DNA of 64,000 nucleotides, taken from the NCBI RefSeq assembly GCF_000389635.1, contig NC_021182.1:558001-622000 (forward strand), in the 5' to 3' direction. The DNA is from Clostridium pasteurianum BC1. GTDB lineage: Bacteria; Bacillota; Clostridia; Clostridiales; Clostridiaceae. The position numbers and the translations under genes are program-made. This document shows, piece by piece, positions 51,754 to 60,735 of the stretch. Position 1 is the first letter of the stretch; every line of letters starts with the position of its first letter. The notes under the pieces were generated by a model. The model had not been told where the DNA came from. It worked only from the letters and a program-made list of their open reading frames with translations, and searched no databases.

Positions 51754-53403
51754 ATGAAAATTGTTATAATAGGCGCTGTAGCTGGTGGAACCTCTGCAGC
51801 CGCGAAGGCAAGAAGAAATGATGAAGATGCAGAAATAAAAATATATGATATGGATTATGATATATCTTATTCTGGATGTGGTTTACCTTATTATATAGGT
51901 GAGGAAATACAGGATAGGGATGAATTAACTCCAAGAAACGCAGCATTTTTTAAGAAAAAATACAATGTAGATGTATTCAGAAGACACGAAGTTTTGAAAA
52001 TAAATACTGAGAATAAAGTGCTGACTATAAAAAACTTGGATACTGATGATGTATTTGATGAAAGCTATGATAAATTAGTTATTGCCACAGGAGCAAAGCC
52101 TATCGTACCTAATATAGAAGGTGCAGAAAAGAGCAATGTATTTTATTTAAGAAATGTTAGGCAAGCTGATAAAATAAAGGAATATATTTTAAGTCACAAG
52201 CCTAAATCAGCAGTGATAGTAGGAACGGGATTTATTGGACTTGAAATGACAGAAAATTTAAAGAAGCTTGGCATTGAGGTTACCCTTGTAGAAAGACTGA
52301 ATCAGGTTACACCAGGACTTGATAGTGATATGGCTGCATATGTTGAAAAGTATTTAAAAAGTAAAGATATTAATTTGATTTTAGGCGATTCTGTTGCAGC
52401 GTTAAAGGGAGAAACTTTGGTTAACGAAGTGGCTTTAGAAAGTGGTAAGGTTTTAAATACGGATTTTGTTATAATGTCCATTGGAGTAAAAACTAATACA
52501 GAGCTTGCTAGAAATGCCGGAATAGACCTTGGAGCTAAGGGATCAATAAGGGTAAATACAAAAATGATGACAAATATAGAGGATATATATGCTTGCGGTG
52601 ATTGCACTGAGAGTTTTTCTGTTATCAATAAAAAACCTTTATACAGACCGCTGGGTTCAACTGCAAATAAAATGGGCAGAATAGCAGGGGATCAGCTTAC
52701 GGGCGGCAACCTTGAATTCAGAGGTATTCTTGGTACTGGAATATTTAAGGTTTTTGATATGGCTGTTGCACAAACAGGTCTTACAGAGAAAGAGGCACAG
52801 AGTGAAGGCTTTGATACAGTAGTTTGTCACAATATTAAACCGGATAAACCAGCATACTATCATGGAAAAGAGATGGTTATTAAGGCTGTTGCTGATAAGA
52901 ATACAGGAAAGCTTCTAGGGGTTCAAATTGTTGGATATACTGGAGTAGATAAGAGAATTGATGTGTTTGTTACAGCAATAACTTTTGGAGCAAAGGCAGA
53001 AGATCTATTCCATTTAGATTTGGCCTATGCACCACCCTTTTCTACAACAAAGGACCCTGTAATGTATACTGGGATGATTTTAGATAATGCAATAAATAGA
53101 GGCAGAGAACTAATAACTCCAAAAGAACTCAATGGACTTAGGAAAGCTGGAAATGATGTTACAGTAATAGATACCAGGGTAAGCAGACAATATGAAGAAG
53201 CCCATGTAGAAAATGCTATAAATATACCTCATGCCCAGGTTAGGAATAAGATTGACGAATTAGATAAGGAAAAAGTGGTTGTAACATACTGTAATAAAGG
53301 CGTAACAGGAAATGCTGTACAAAATATATTAATTAATAATGGATTTAAGAAGGTTTATAATATTTCTGGAGGACATAAGAACTATAAAGCTCAAACGAAA
53401 TAA
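51754..53403 (+). CDS. CoA-disulfide reductase-like flavoprotein with rhodanese domain
   Basis: ATG at 51754 behind GGGAGGAAAG. 549 residues. FAD-binding KIVIIGAVAGGTSAAAKARR, redox Cys 42 in SYSGCGLPYY, NAD-binding AVIVGTGFIGLEMTENLKKL, FAD contact DIYACGDCTES, dimerisation region with PLGSTANKMGRIAGDQ and YAPPFSTTKDPV, and a C-terminal rhodanese domain with active Cys in VTYCNKGVTG. CoADR-Rhd enzymes reduce CoA disulfide, per- or polysulfides. It probably supplies thiol or sulfide chemistry during arsenic stress; the substrate is inferred. Confidence 0.9.
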   Translation: MKIVIIGAVAGGTSAAAKARRNDEDAEIKIYDMDYDISYSGCGLPYYIGEEIQDRDELTPRNAAFFKKKYNVDVFRRHEVLKINTENKVLTIKNLDTDDVFDESYDKLVIATGAKPIVPNIEGAEKSNVFYLRNVRQADKIKEYILSHKPKSAVIVGTGFIGLEMTENLKKLGIEVTLVERLNQVTPGLDSDMAAYVEKYLKSKDINLILGDSVAALKGETLVNEVALESGKVLNTDFVIMSIGVKTNTELARNAGIDLGAKGSIRVNTKMMTNIEDIYACGDCTESFSVINKKPLYRPLGSTANKMGRIAGDQLTGGNLEFRGILGTGIFKVFDMAVAQTGLTEKEAQSEGFDTVVCHNIKPDKPAYYHGKEMVIKAVADKNTGKLLGVQIVGYTGVDKRIDVFVTAITFGAKAEDLFHLDLAYAPPFSTTKDPVMYTGMILDNAINRGRELITPKELNGLRKAGNDVTVIDTRVSRQYEEAHVENAINIPHAQVRNKIDELDKEKVVVTYCNKGVTGNAVQNILINNGFKKVYNISGGHKNYKAQTK

Positions 53404-53440
53404 TTTGCTGAAAAGTAGTTTCCATAAACAGAGTTCTTTG

Positions 53441-53570
53441 TTTCAGGTGGAGTTTTTTCTCCACCTGAAACTTACTAACAGATTTCTAAGTATCGGTATT
53501 TTCGATACTTAGAAATCGTTGTCCTTTAGGGTAAATCGTTATCCAGGGACGTAGCAGCCGTTATCTCCCA
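53441..53570. repeat. Hairpins and repeat R2 copy C after the arsenic operon
   Basis: A strong hairpin TTTCAGGTGGA/TCCACCTGAAA (53441-53470), a second GATTTCTAAGTATCG/CGATACTTAGAAATC (53481-53517), then on the minus strand GGGAGATAACGGCTGCTACG and TCCCTGGATAACGATT, the R2 core (to 53570). The first hairpin may end the acr3-reductase transcript although no T-run follows. Confidence 0.6.
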
Positions 53571-53581
53571 CTTTGATATAT

Positions 53582-55252
53582 TTATATTTCCATAATTATT
53601 GGTAAAATGATAGGTTTTCTTCTTGTTTTATTATATAAGAATTCTCCTAAGGAATGTCTTATATTAGATTTTATTACTGACCATTCCGTAATTTTTTTAT
53701 CCATACATGTATCTAACTCTGATTTTACTAGTGTTGTTGCTTCATTTAATAAATTCCCAGATTCTTTTACATAAACAAAGCCTCTTGTAATAATTTCAGG
53801 TCCCGAAAGTATACTAAATGACGCTTTATCTATTGTTACTACCACTGTTAATATACCATCCTGTGACAAATGTTTTCTATCTCGAAGTACTATATTACCT
53901 ACATCGCCAATCCCAAGGCCATCTACCATAATTGATCCTGAAGTGACTATTCCTGATTTTCTAGCGCTATTTCTGCTTAACTCTAATACCTGACCAGTTT
54001 CTAAAACAAATATATTTTTTGAATCCATACCAAGTTTTTTAGCTAGCAATTCATGTTGTTTTAGATGTCTATATTCACCATGAACAGGCATAAAAAATTT
54101 AGGATTAACTAATTTATGTATTAGTTTTAGTTCTTCCTGACAAGCATGACCTGAAACATGAACTTCTTCTAAAGCATTATAAATTACTTCTGCTCCCTTC
54201 TTAAAAAGTTCATCTATAACTTTGGATATAAGTCTTTGATTTCCTGGAATTGGTGAAGCGGAAATAATTATTAAATCACCTTTTTCAATAGTGATTTTTT
54301 TATGGCTTGAATATGCAATTCTTGAAAGTGCAGCCATTGGTTCTCCTTGACTTCCTGTAGTTATAATAGTTACTTTGTCAGAAGGATATTTATTAATATC
54401 ATCTACACTTATAAGTTGATCTTCGGGTAAATGCATATAACCTAACTCTATAGCAATATTAGAAATTTTCTCCATACTTCTTCCACTAAAGGCAACTTTT
54501 CTTCCATAAGACAAAGAGGAGTTAATAATCTGTTGAACTCTATTAATATTTGATGCGAAGGAAGCAACAATTACTCTACCCTTTGCAGTCCCAAAAATTC
54601 TTGTTAAATTTTCTCCTATAATTTTCTCTGAAACTGTATAACCTGGGCGTTCAACATTTGTACTATCTGCCATTAGCAGCAGTACTTTTCGCTTTCCAAA
54701 CTTTGAAAAACGCTGAAGATCTATTAATTCACCGTCTATAGGAGTGTAATCTATTTTAAAATCTCCTGTATGAACTATAATACCTTCAGGTGTATGTATA
54801 GCTAATGCACAGGCATCTGATATACTGTGACATGTTCGTATAAATTCAACTCTGAAGTTTTCAGTTTTGACTTCTTCTCCTGGTTTAACTTCCAAAAGAG
54901 TACAGTCAGAGAGCATATTATGTTCTTCCAACTTGCTTTTTACTAAACCTAAAGTCAATTTTGTGCCATAAACTGGCACATTTAGTTGCTTCAAGACATA
55001 TGGGAGAGCACCAATATGATCTTCATGTCCATGGGTTAATACAAAACCTTTTACCTTCTCACTATTATTTAATAAGTATGTTATATCTGGTATAACTAAA
55101 TCAATACCATACATCTCCGTATCAGGAAAAGCTAAACCACAGTCAATAATAATTATTTCATTATCATATTCTATGGCAGTAATATTCTTTCCAATTTCGC
55201 CTAATCCTCCTAGTGGTATTACCTTTACTTTATTCTTACTTTTTTTTATCAT
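53582..55252 (-). CDS. rnj: Ribonuclease J
   Basis: 556 residues. VKVIPLGGLGEIGKNITAIE, metallo-beta-lactamase motif LTHGHEDHIGALPY (near 73-86), HTGDFKIDYTP, beta-CASP MADSTNVERPGYT, ITTGSQGEPMAALSRIA, ISASPIPGNQ, and HVSGHACQEELKLI. This 5'-3' exo/endoribonuclease matures and degrades RNA in Firmicutes. A chromosomal housekeeping gene lying inside an otherwise accessory region, between the two halves of the arsenic island, so it may be a second paralogue. Gap to 55526 is gene-free. Confidence 0.95.
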   Translation of the reverse strand: MIKKSKNKVKVIPLGGLGEIGKNITAIEYDNEIIIIDCGLAFPDTEMYGIDLVIPDITYLLNNSEKVKGFVLTHGHEDHIGALPYVLKQLNVPVYGTKLTLGLVKSKLEEHNMLSDCTLLEVKPGEEVKTENFRVEFIRTCHSISDACALAIHTPEGIIVHTGDFKIDYTPIDGELIDLQRFSKFGKRKVLLLMADSTNVERPGYTVSEKIIGENLTRIFGTAKGRVIVASFASNINRVQQIINSSLSYGRKVAFSGRSMEKISNIAIELGYMHLPEDQLISVDDINKYPSDKVTIITTGSQGEPMAALSRIAYSSHKKITIEKGDLIIISASPIPGNQRLISKVIDELFKKGAEVIYNALEEVHVSGHACQEELKLIHKLVNPKFFMPVHGEYRHLKQHELLAKKLGMDSKNIFVLETGQVLELSRNSARKSGIVTSGSIMVDGLGIGDVGNIVLRDRKHLSQDGILTVVVTIDKASFSILSGPEIITRGFVYVKESGNLLNEATTLVKSELDTCMDKKITEWSVIKSNIRHSLGEFLYNKTRRKPIILPIIMEI

Positions 55253-55526
55253 TTAATCTCCAGTCTGGTAAGAAATTTGATTATTTAAATTTTCTTTACC
55301 ATTAATTTTTTTATTTTGGTATTTATAAATACTTTTTTAATATATCCTTAAATATGTTTTATAAAAACAACATAAAATCAAAGCCTCTTAACAATGATTA
55401 TGAATAATAATCAAATCAGCTTCAAATTCTATATAGTTTATTTTATACAAAAATGATGTTATTAAATATTAATATTCTTGAATAGCAAATTCGATTTTTT
55501 TCTTTAACAGTATATGTATCTCTATA

Positions 55527-55644
55527 GTGACATACTCCCGCCACCTACGCTATGCTAAGAGGTTGGAGCTTCTTGGGATGTACCAACTAATATCAGTATA
55601 ATTACCAAGCTAACCCCGTTTGCCCAACGGTTTTTTTATATATT
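55527..55644 (-). ncRNA. Predicted omega (reRNA) scaffold at the tnpB right end
   Basis: Downstream of tnpB on the minus strand: stem CCGTTGGGCAAACGG, GGTTAGCTTGGTAATTATAC, a dyad CTTGGGATG-type segment and the terminal GGCGGGAGTATGTCAC. In TnpB systems the guide is the flank directly past the right end, here TATAGAGATACATATACTGT. Boundaries by analogy. Confidence 0.65.
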
Positions 55645-56865
55645 TTATGCACTTTTACTTTTCTCGTATATTCTTATTCCTTCATTTCGTATATTTACTG
55701 AAGCATTTTTATCTCTGTCATGGATAATATTACAATTCTTACAAGTCCATACTCTTTCTGATAACTGTAATTTATCATTTATACTGCCGCAGGAGCTGCA
55801 AGTTTTTGATGAAGGATACCACTTATCTATTTTTATAAGGTGTTTCCCTCTATGCTGCAGTTTGTATTCTAAGAAATTTCTAAACATGCCAAAGCCATTA
55901 TCCTGTACATTTTTCCCTAAAGACAGACATTGAGCAATATTTCTAAGGTTTATATCCTCTATACAGACTGCATCATATTTCTGTGACAGTTCAAAACTCT
56001 TTTTATGCAGCCAGTCTTTTCGCTGATTTGATATTTTTTCCTGCAGTCTTGATATCTTTGATTTTTGTTTACACCAATTTTTTGACTTTAGTTTTTTTCT
56101 TGTGAGCTTTCTATATTCTTTTTTCAGCTTTTCTTCATTCTCCCTATAGTAATGAGGATAATTGGCTTTCTCGTCCTCACTGCTTACATAAAAAGAAGTT
56201 TGTGAATAATCAAGACCAATAAAATTTTCTGGTGTTATTTCCTTTTCTTCTTCATAATATTCTACTGTGAAAGATATGTAGTATTTACCCCTGCAGTCCT
56301 TTGACACTGAAGCAGCTTTAATACAATATCCTTCTGGTATTTCTCTATGTTTAACAAACTTTATCAAAGATTTAAGTTTGGGTATTTTCACATAACATTC
56401 ATCTACTATTGATATTGTTCCCTTTTGGTTGTTGGTAGTAAAAGAATGATGGTTTTGCCTTTTACTTTTGAAGGATGGCATTCCCTTTATATCTCTAAAT
56501 GTCAGTATTTTTCCTGTAGTTTTTTCAAGTTTTTTTGACTTTTTCCGGTAGGTTTTACCATCATATTCCTTATTGTATTTTTTTAATGCTTCTTGAAAAT
56601 CAAGCTGGACATTTGCAAAGGCCAGACTGTCTATTTCCTTCATATACTCATACTCTTTTTTTATGGCTGCTGGTGTAGGAAATTTTACAGTTCTATAATC
56701 CACCTTTCCATTTACATAATTCTTATTTTCAAGTTTCTCATATAACATGTCTACATAGATATTGTATAATTTTCTTGTGCATCCAAAGGCTTTTTCAAAA
56801 TACTCTCTTTCTTCTTTAGTAGGCTTTAATCTGTATTTATAACCTTTATTTCTTTTGATACTCAC
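55645..56865 (-). CDS. tnpB: TnpB, RNA-guided nuclease of IS605 type
   Basis: 406 residues, normal TnpB length. N-terminal GYKYRLKPTKEEREYFEKAF; RuvC-like catalytic residues Asp 219 (FIGLDYSQTSFY), Glu 303 (VCIEDINLRN) and Asp 383 or 385 (IHDRDKNASVNI); zinc finger Cys 356/359/375/378 (CSSCG, CKNC). All catalytic residues are present, so it should be able to cut DNA next to the TTTAAC-type motif. RBS GAAGGTGAG. Confidence 0.93.
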   Translation of the reverse strand: MSIKRNKGYKYRLKPTKEEREYFEKAFGCTRKLYNIYVDMLYEKLENKNYVNGKVDYRTVKFPTPAAIKKEYEYMKEIDSLAFANVQLDFQEALKKYNKEYDGKTYRKKSKKLEKTTGKILTFRDIKGMPSFKSKRQNHHSFTTNNQKGTISIVDECYVKIPKLKSLIKFVKHREIPEGYCIKAASVSKDCRGKYYISFTVEYYEEEKEITPENFIGLDYSQTSFYVSSEDEKANYPHYYRENEEKLKKEYRKLTRKKLKSKNWCKQKSKISRLQEKISNQRKDWLHKKSFELSQKYDAVCIEDINLRNIAQCLSLGKNVQDNGFGMFRNFLEYKLQHRGKHLIKIDKWYPSSKTCSSCGSINDKLQLSERVWTCKNCNIIHDRDKNASVNIRNEGIRIYEKSKSA

Positions 56866-57366
56866 CTTCTCACCTCACCTATGCTTTTATTATCTATATA
56901 TTTTTTACTACATCTATGGTCTCACTAATAGTTGTTGTAAGTCAGTAAATTCCATTTTAGAAATATTCTTTCCATAACTGCTTCTTTCTATTCGTAAACA
57001 CTTTTTTACAAGTCTACTGACAGCACATTTATATAACTTCATGTAATTTATCACATTTATGCCCGTAAGCAAGTGCTATCCATCTCCCACCTATAGAGAG
57101 TGGGAGAATTCCGCACATTAGGTTAAAAATACATTGAATAGCTAATCTATAGTTTCATTATTTACTGTATATGAAAAAACTTGAATAAATATAATAATCT
57201 GCTTTTAATGATTGAGGTTGTTATATTTATATTCATTCATCTTCTTTCATAAATATCATTTAATAGTGACCAAATTATTCTTATGCTCTTCTAGAGATTT
57301 GTTATGAATAGTACAATAAGCCATATTAACTATATAATATAAATTATAAATAATCAAACTTAATTA

Positions 57367-57560
57367 TCGATGAATCTTACAAGTGGGAGTTTGTACTCCC
57401 ACTTGTTTAGATGAATTATCCAGGGACGTGTGGCTGTTATCTCAATCTTTAGAAAAGTAGAGAGCCAAAATTTTTAATTTTGTGCGAATCACTTTCACAG
57501 AGTGCAAGCAGGCAAAACAAAATTTATTTTGTATTTGTTCGCTTTCACAGAATGCTATGA
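57367..57560 (-). repeat. Interspersed repeat R2, copy D (longest)
   Basis: On the minus strand: TTCTGTGAAAGCGAACAAAT, CTCTGTGAAAGTGATTCGCA-CAAAATTAAAAATTTTG, GAGATAACAGCCACACGTCC, CTGGATAATTCATCTAAACA, a hairpin AAGTGGGAGT/ACTCCCACTT, then GTAAGATTCATCGAT. It contains two CTGTGAAAG-type units. It sits upstream of the second arsR. The rest of 57121-57684 has no gene. Confidence 0.7.
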
Positions 57561-57684
57561 AGTGTTACAGCCACTAGTCATCAGATAAATAAGTAGTAGC
57601 AATAAAAGAAAAATATGAATACTATAATATATATAGAGAATAATAAATATAATAATTAATTATTCCCTATATAAATAGATTATA

Positions 57685-57736
57685 TTGACAATACATAGAT
57701 ATTAGTCTATATTATATGCATAGATAATTATCTATG
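57685..57736 (+). promoter_or_regulatory. arsR-arsD-arsA promoter and ArsR operator
   Basis: TTGACA (57685-57690), 17 bp, TATATT (57708-57713). A perfect 18-bp palindrome CATAGATAATTATCTATG (57719-57736) covers the start of transcription, and a related half site CATAGATATTAGTCTAT overlaps the spacer. ArsR sits on such dyads and leaves on As(III) binding. Confidence 0.85.
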
Positions 57737-57750
57737 TAAGAGGTGATTGA

Positions 57751-58074
57751 ATGCGATTAAATTATGAAGAAAACTCTAAAGTTATTAAAGCATTAGCTGA
57801 TTCTAATAGATTACAAATAATTGATATACTGTCCTGTGGAGAAAAGTGTGCTTGTGATATATTAGAATATTTTGACTTTACTCAGCCTACACTTTCTCAT
57901 CATATGAAGGTTTTAATGGAATGTGGGATTGTTAATTGTAGAAAAGATGGTTTATGGAGTTATTATTCATTAAATATTGCCTACTGCAATAAATTAATGT
58001 TATTTCTTATGAATCTTATAACAGATACAGATGAATGTATCTGTAAAGATAAAACTAAATGCGAATGCAAATAA
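57751..58074 (+). CDS. arsR: ArsR-family arsenic repressor (second copy)
   Basis: 107 residues. VIKALADSNRLQIIDILSCG, the As(III)-site GEKCACDILEYFD (Cys-x-Cys), recognition helix TQPTLSHHMKVL, and a Cys-rich C-terminus (DECICKDKTKCECK). Diverged from the repressor at 50098, so the two ars operons are probably controlled separately. RBS AAGAGGTGAT. Confidence 0.92.
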   Translation: MRLNYEENSKVIKALADSNRLQIIDILSCGEKCACDILEYFDFTQPTLSHHMKVLMECGIVNCRKDGLWSYYSLNIAYCNKLMLFLMNLITDTDECICKDKTKCECK

Positions 58075-58131
58075 GGCATCTTTGACTTGTTATTTATTTT
58101 CAGATGCCTAAAAGACAAGGAGTGAATGATT

Positions 58132-58506
58132 ATGAAAAAAATGATTATTTTTGATCCAGCTATGTGCTGTTCAACAGGGGTATGCGGACCATCTGTTAAT
58201 CCAGAGTTACTGAGAATTTCAACTATAATAAACAATTTAAAGAATAAAGGAATGTTAGTAGAAAGATATAACCTTACTAATAATCCACAAATATTTGTTG
58301 ATAATAAAACTATAAATGAAATATTAAATAAAGGTGGAGTAGAAGTACTTCCAGTTACAATGGTTGATGGTGTAGTAGTAAAAACTAAAGCTTATCCAAC
58401 TAATAAAGAGTTCTGTGAACTTCTTGAAATTACAGATGATTATTTAAAAGCTAAGATAAAAATTAAAAAATCAAATGATTGTGGATGTAATGGTGGATGC
58501 TGCTAA
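58132..58506 (+). CDS. arsD: ArsD arsenic metallochaperone
   Basis: ATG at 58132 is chosen (AAGGAG 9 nt upstream) and gives the classical numbering Cys12, Cys13, Cys18 (MCCSTGVCG). 124 residues, with a C-terminal Cys cluster CGCNGGCC. ArsD carries As(III) to ArsA. It lies 57 bp after arsR and 19 bp before arsA. Confidence 0.95.
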   Translation: MKKMIIFDPAMCCSTGVCGPSVNPELLRISTIINNLKNKGMLVERYNLTNNPQIFVDNKTINEILNKGGVEVLPVTMVDGVVVKTKAYPTNKEFCELLEITDDYLKAKIKIKKSNDCGCNGGCC

Positions 58507-58525
58507 GAGAGAAAAGAGGGATTGA

Positions 58526-60271
58526 ATGTTTAAAAGTTTTGATGTAGAGAATATTAATTTAACAAAATATCTGTTTTTTACTGGAAAAGGTGGCGTTGGT
58601 AAGACTTCAACAGCTTGTGCGACAGCAGTAGCTTTGGCGGATGAAGGTAAGAAAATCATGCTTATAAGCACTGATCCAGCTTCAAATCTGCAAGATGTTT
58701 TTAACACTGAGCTAAACAATAAAGGAGTAGCTATAAAAGAGGTTCTTAATTTAGTAGTTGCAAATTTTGAGCCGGAAAAAGCTGCTGATGAGTATAGAGA
58801 AAGTGTAATAGGCCCTTATCGTGGAAAATTACCAGAAGTAGTTTTGCAAAATATGGAGGAACAGCTTTCTGGCTCATGCACTGTTGAGATTGCTGCATTT
58901 AATGAATTTTCAACCTTTATAACCGATGAAAAAGCAGCAGAGGAGTATGATCATATTATATTTGATACAGCACCAACAGGTCATACCTTGAGAATGCTTC
59001 AGCTTCCTTCAGCATGGAGTAATTTTATTAGTGAGAGCACACATGGTGCATCATGTTTAGGACAGCTTTCAGGACTTGAAGGTAAAAAAGAAGTTTATAA
59101 AAATGCCGTTAGTAATTTATCTGATAAAGAAAAAACTACACTTATACTTGTAGCTCGTCCTGAACTATCACCGCTCAAAGAAGCTGAAAGAGCATCTAAA
59201 GAACTTCAGGATATAGGTGTAAATAATCAGGTATTAGTTATTAATGGAGTCCTTAAAAATTATGATGACGATCTTTCAAATGCAATTTTTACAAAACAAC
59301 AAAAAGCTTTAAAGAATATTCCAGAACATTTAAGTAGATTACAAATCTATGAAATTCCATTAAGGCCATATAATATAACAGGGATTGAAAATGTAAGAGC
59401 TTTTTTAAAGCGTGACAATATTAAATATAGTAAAGATATTCTTAATACTCAGAAAGTACCAAATTTAAGGGATGTTATTGACGATTTATATGCTTCAGAC
59501 AAAAAAGTGATTTTCACAATGGGCAAAGGAGGGGTTGGCAAAACTACAATAGCAGCAGCTATCGCTTTAGGTCTTGCTGAAAAAGGTAAAAGGGTACATT
59601 TAACCACTACAGATCCAGCAGCACACTTAAAATTTGTTTTAGATGATAGTTACGGTATTACTTTAAGCCATGTGGATGAAAAGAAAGAACTGGAAAAATA
59701 TAAAGAGGAAGTTTTGACAAAAGCAAAGGAAACCATGAGTGAAGAAGATATAGCTTATATAGAGGAAGATTTAAGATCACCTTGTACTCAGGAAATTGCT
59801 GTATTTAGAGCTTTTGCAGAAATAGTTGAAAGATCTGAAAATGAAGTTGTGGTTATAGATACAGCACCAACTGGCCATACACTATTATTACTAGATTCTA
59901 CCCAAAGCTATAACAAAGAGATACAGCGTTCACAAGGGGATATACCAGGGTCAGTTAAAAAGCTTTTACCAAAGCTTAAAAATGCCAATGAAACAGAGGT
60001 TATTATTGTAACTTTAGCTGAAGCTACACCTGTATATGAAGCTATGAGATTAGAAGCGGATTTAAAGAGAGCTGGAATCAACAATAAGTGGTGGATTATA
60101 AATTCTAGTCTTTTTGCAACTGATACCACTAATGACATTCTCAAGGTGAAAGCAAACAATGAGATAACTTGGATAAATAAAGTGAATGAAATTTCCAATG
60201 GAAATTTTGCAGTTGTGGAGTGGAAAGCGGAGGAAGTGAAAGGTAAAGAGTTAATTGATTTGATAAAATAA
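58526..60271 (+). CDS. arsA: ArsA arsenite-pump ATPase
   Basis: 581 residues, two homologous halves. P-loops GKGGVGKTS (near 18) and GKGGVGKTT (near 334); signal regions DTAPTGHTLRMLQLPSAW and DTAPTGHTLLLLDST; Cys residues GSCTVEIAAF and SPCTQEIAVF at the metalloid site. It energises ArsB or ACR3-type permeases. No permease is in this operon; the nearest is acr3, 7 kb upstream. R1 copy 4 follows. Confidence 0.96.
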   Translation: MFKSFDVENINLTKYLFFTGKGGVGKTSTACATAVALADEGKKIMLISTDPASNLQDVFNTELNNKGVAIKEVLNLVVANFEPEKAADEYRESVIGPYRGKLPEVVLQNMEEQLSGSCTVEIAAFNEFSTFITDEKAAEEYDHIIFDTAPTGHTLRMLQLPSAWSNFISESTHGASCLGQLSGLEGKKEVYKNAVSNLSDKEKTTLILVARPELSPLKEAERASKELQDIGVNNQVLVINGVLKNYDDDLSNAIFTKQQKALKNIPEHLSRLQIYEIPLRPYNITGIENVRAFLKRDNIKYSKDILNTQKVPNLRDVIDDLYASDKKVIFTMGKGGVGKTTIAAAIALGLAEKGKRVHLTTTDPAAHLKFVLDDSYGITLSHVDEKKELEKYKEEVLTKAKETMSEEDIAYIEEDLRSPCTQEIAVFRAFAEIVERSENEVVVIDTAPTGHTLLLLDSTQSYNKEIQRSQGDIPGSVKKLLPKLKNANETEVIIVTLAEATPVYEAMRLEADLKRAGINNKWWIINSSLFATDTTNDILKVKANNEITWINKVNEISNGNFAVVEWKAEEVKGKELIDLIK

Positions 60272-60324
60272 AAAATAGAAAATACAGAATACAGATACTG
60301 AGAATCTGATTTGATGTGTACTAT

Positions 60325-60603
60325 AAAATGATATTTACAAATGTTAAAAAAGAAGTAAATATAATTGTAAAGATATGTATATTGGCTAATTATTAATCAA
60401 TATAGTATATTGAAGAAGATTGTATTTATAAAAATTTAAAAATAGTAAATTTTTATAGTGTAATACACATTATAAAAATAACGAGAAATAGGGTGATGGA
60501 TATTCAGATAGAATCAGATTGTTTCAATGAGTTAGGTGTTGCTTAACCAGCAATTAGTTTATATTAATAAATAATATGGCTAATTGCTGGTTTGATTTTT
60601 TGT
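60325..60603 (+). ncRNA. R1 copy 4, 5'-truncated, behind arsA
   Basis: Homology to the 3' part of copies 1 and 5 begins near CTATAAAATGATATTTACAA (about 60321) and runs through GTGTAATACACATTATAAAA, the peptide ORF and the terminator (60545-60601, AACCAGCAATTAG/CTAATTGCTGGTT). No promoter in front; it would be transcribed by read-through from arsRDA. Confidence 0.75.
60496..60546 (+). CDS. 16-residue conserved peptide, R1 copy 4
   Basis: MDIQIESDCFNELGVA, identical in protein to copy 5 although three codons differ (TTC/TTT, GAG/GAA, GGT/GGA). AGGGTG abuts the ATG. Confidence 0.5.
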   Translation: MDIQIESDCFNELGVA

Positions 60604-60707
60604 TATGAAAATTATATTGTAATATACTAAAAAAGGCAAATTAAAAATACAAGATCTGTACCTGATTGCCCAATAGTTGACTATACTCCAGTTCATTTCT
60701 TTTAAAA

Positions 60708-60735
60708 ATTAGTATGTCTTTAAAGACATACTAAT
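60708..60735 (-). terminator. Terminator of the GH32 gene
   Basis: ATTAGTATGTC/GACATACTAAT perfect stem with loop TTTAAA, overlapping the stop codon; on the minus strand followed by TTTTTAAAAG. Confidence 0.85.

Larger units (their letters stand above)
55527..57121 (-). mobile_element. TnpB-only IS200/IS605-family element
   Basis: About 1.6 kb, read on the minus strand. Target-type TTTAAC lies just outside the left end (57122-57127), then TGTGCGGAATTCTCCC with the hairpin AATTCTCCCACTC/GAGAG...GGTGGGAGA. The right end CGTAGGTGGCGGGAGTATGT CAC ends at 55527. Only tnpB is inside; no Y1 transposase tnpA, so it would need one in trans. Confidence 0.85.
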
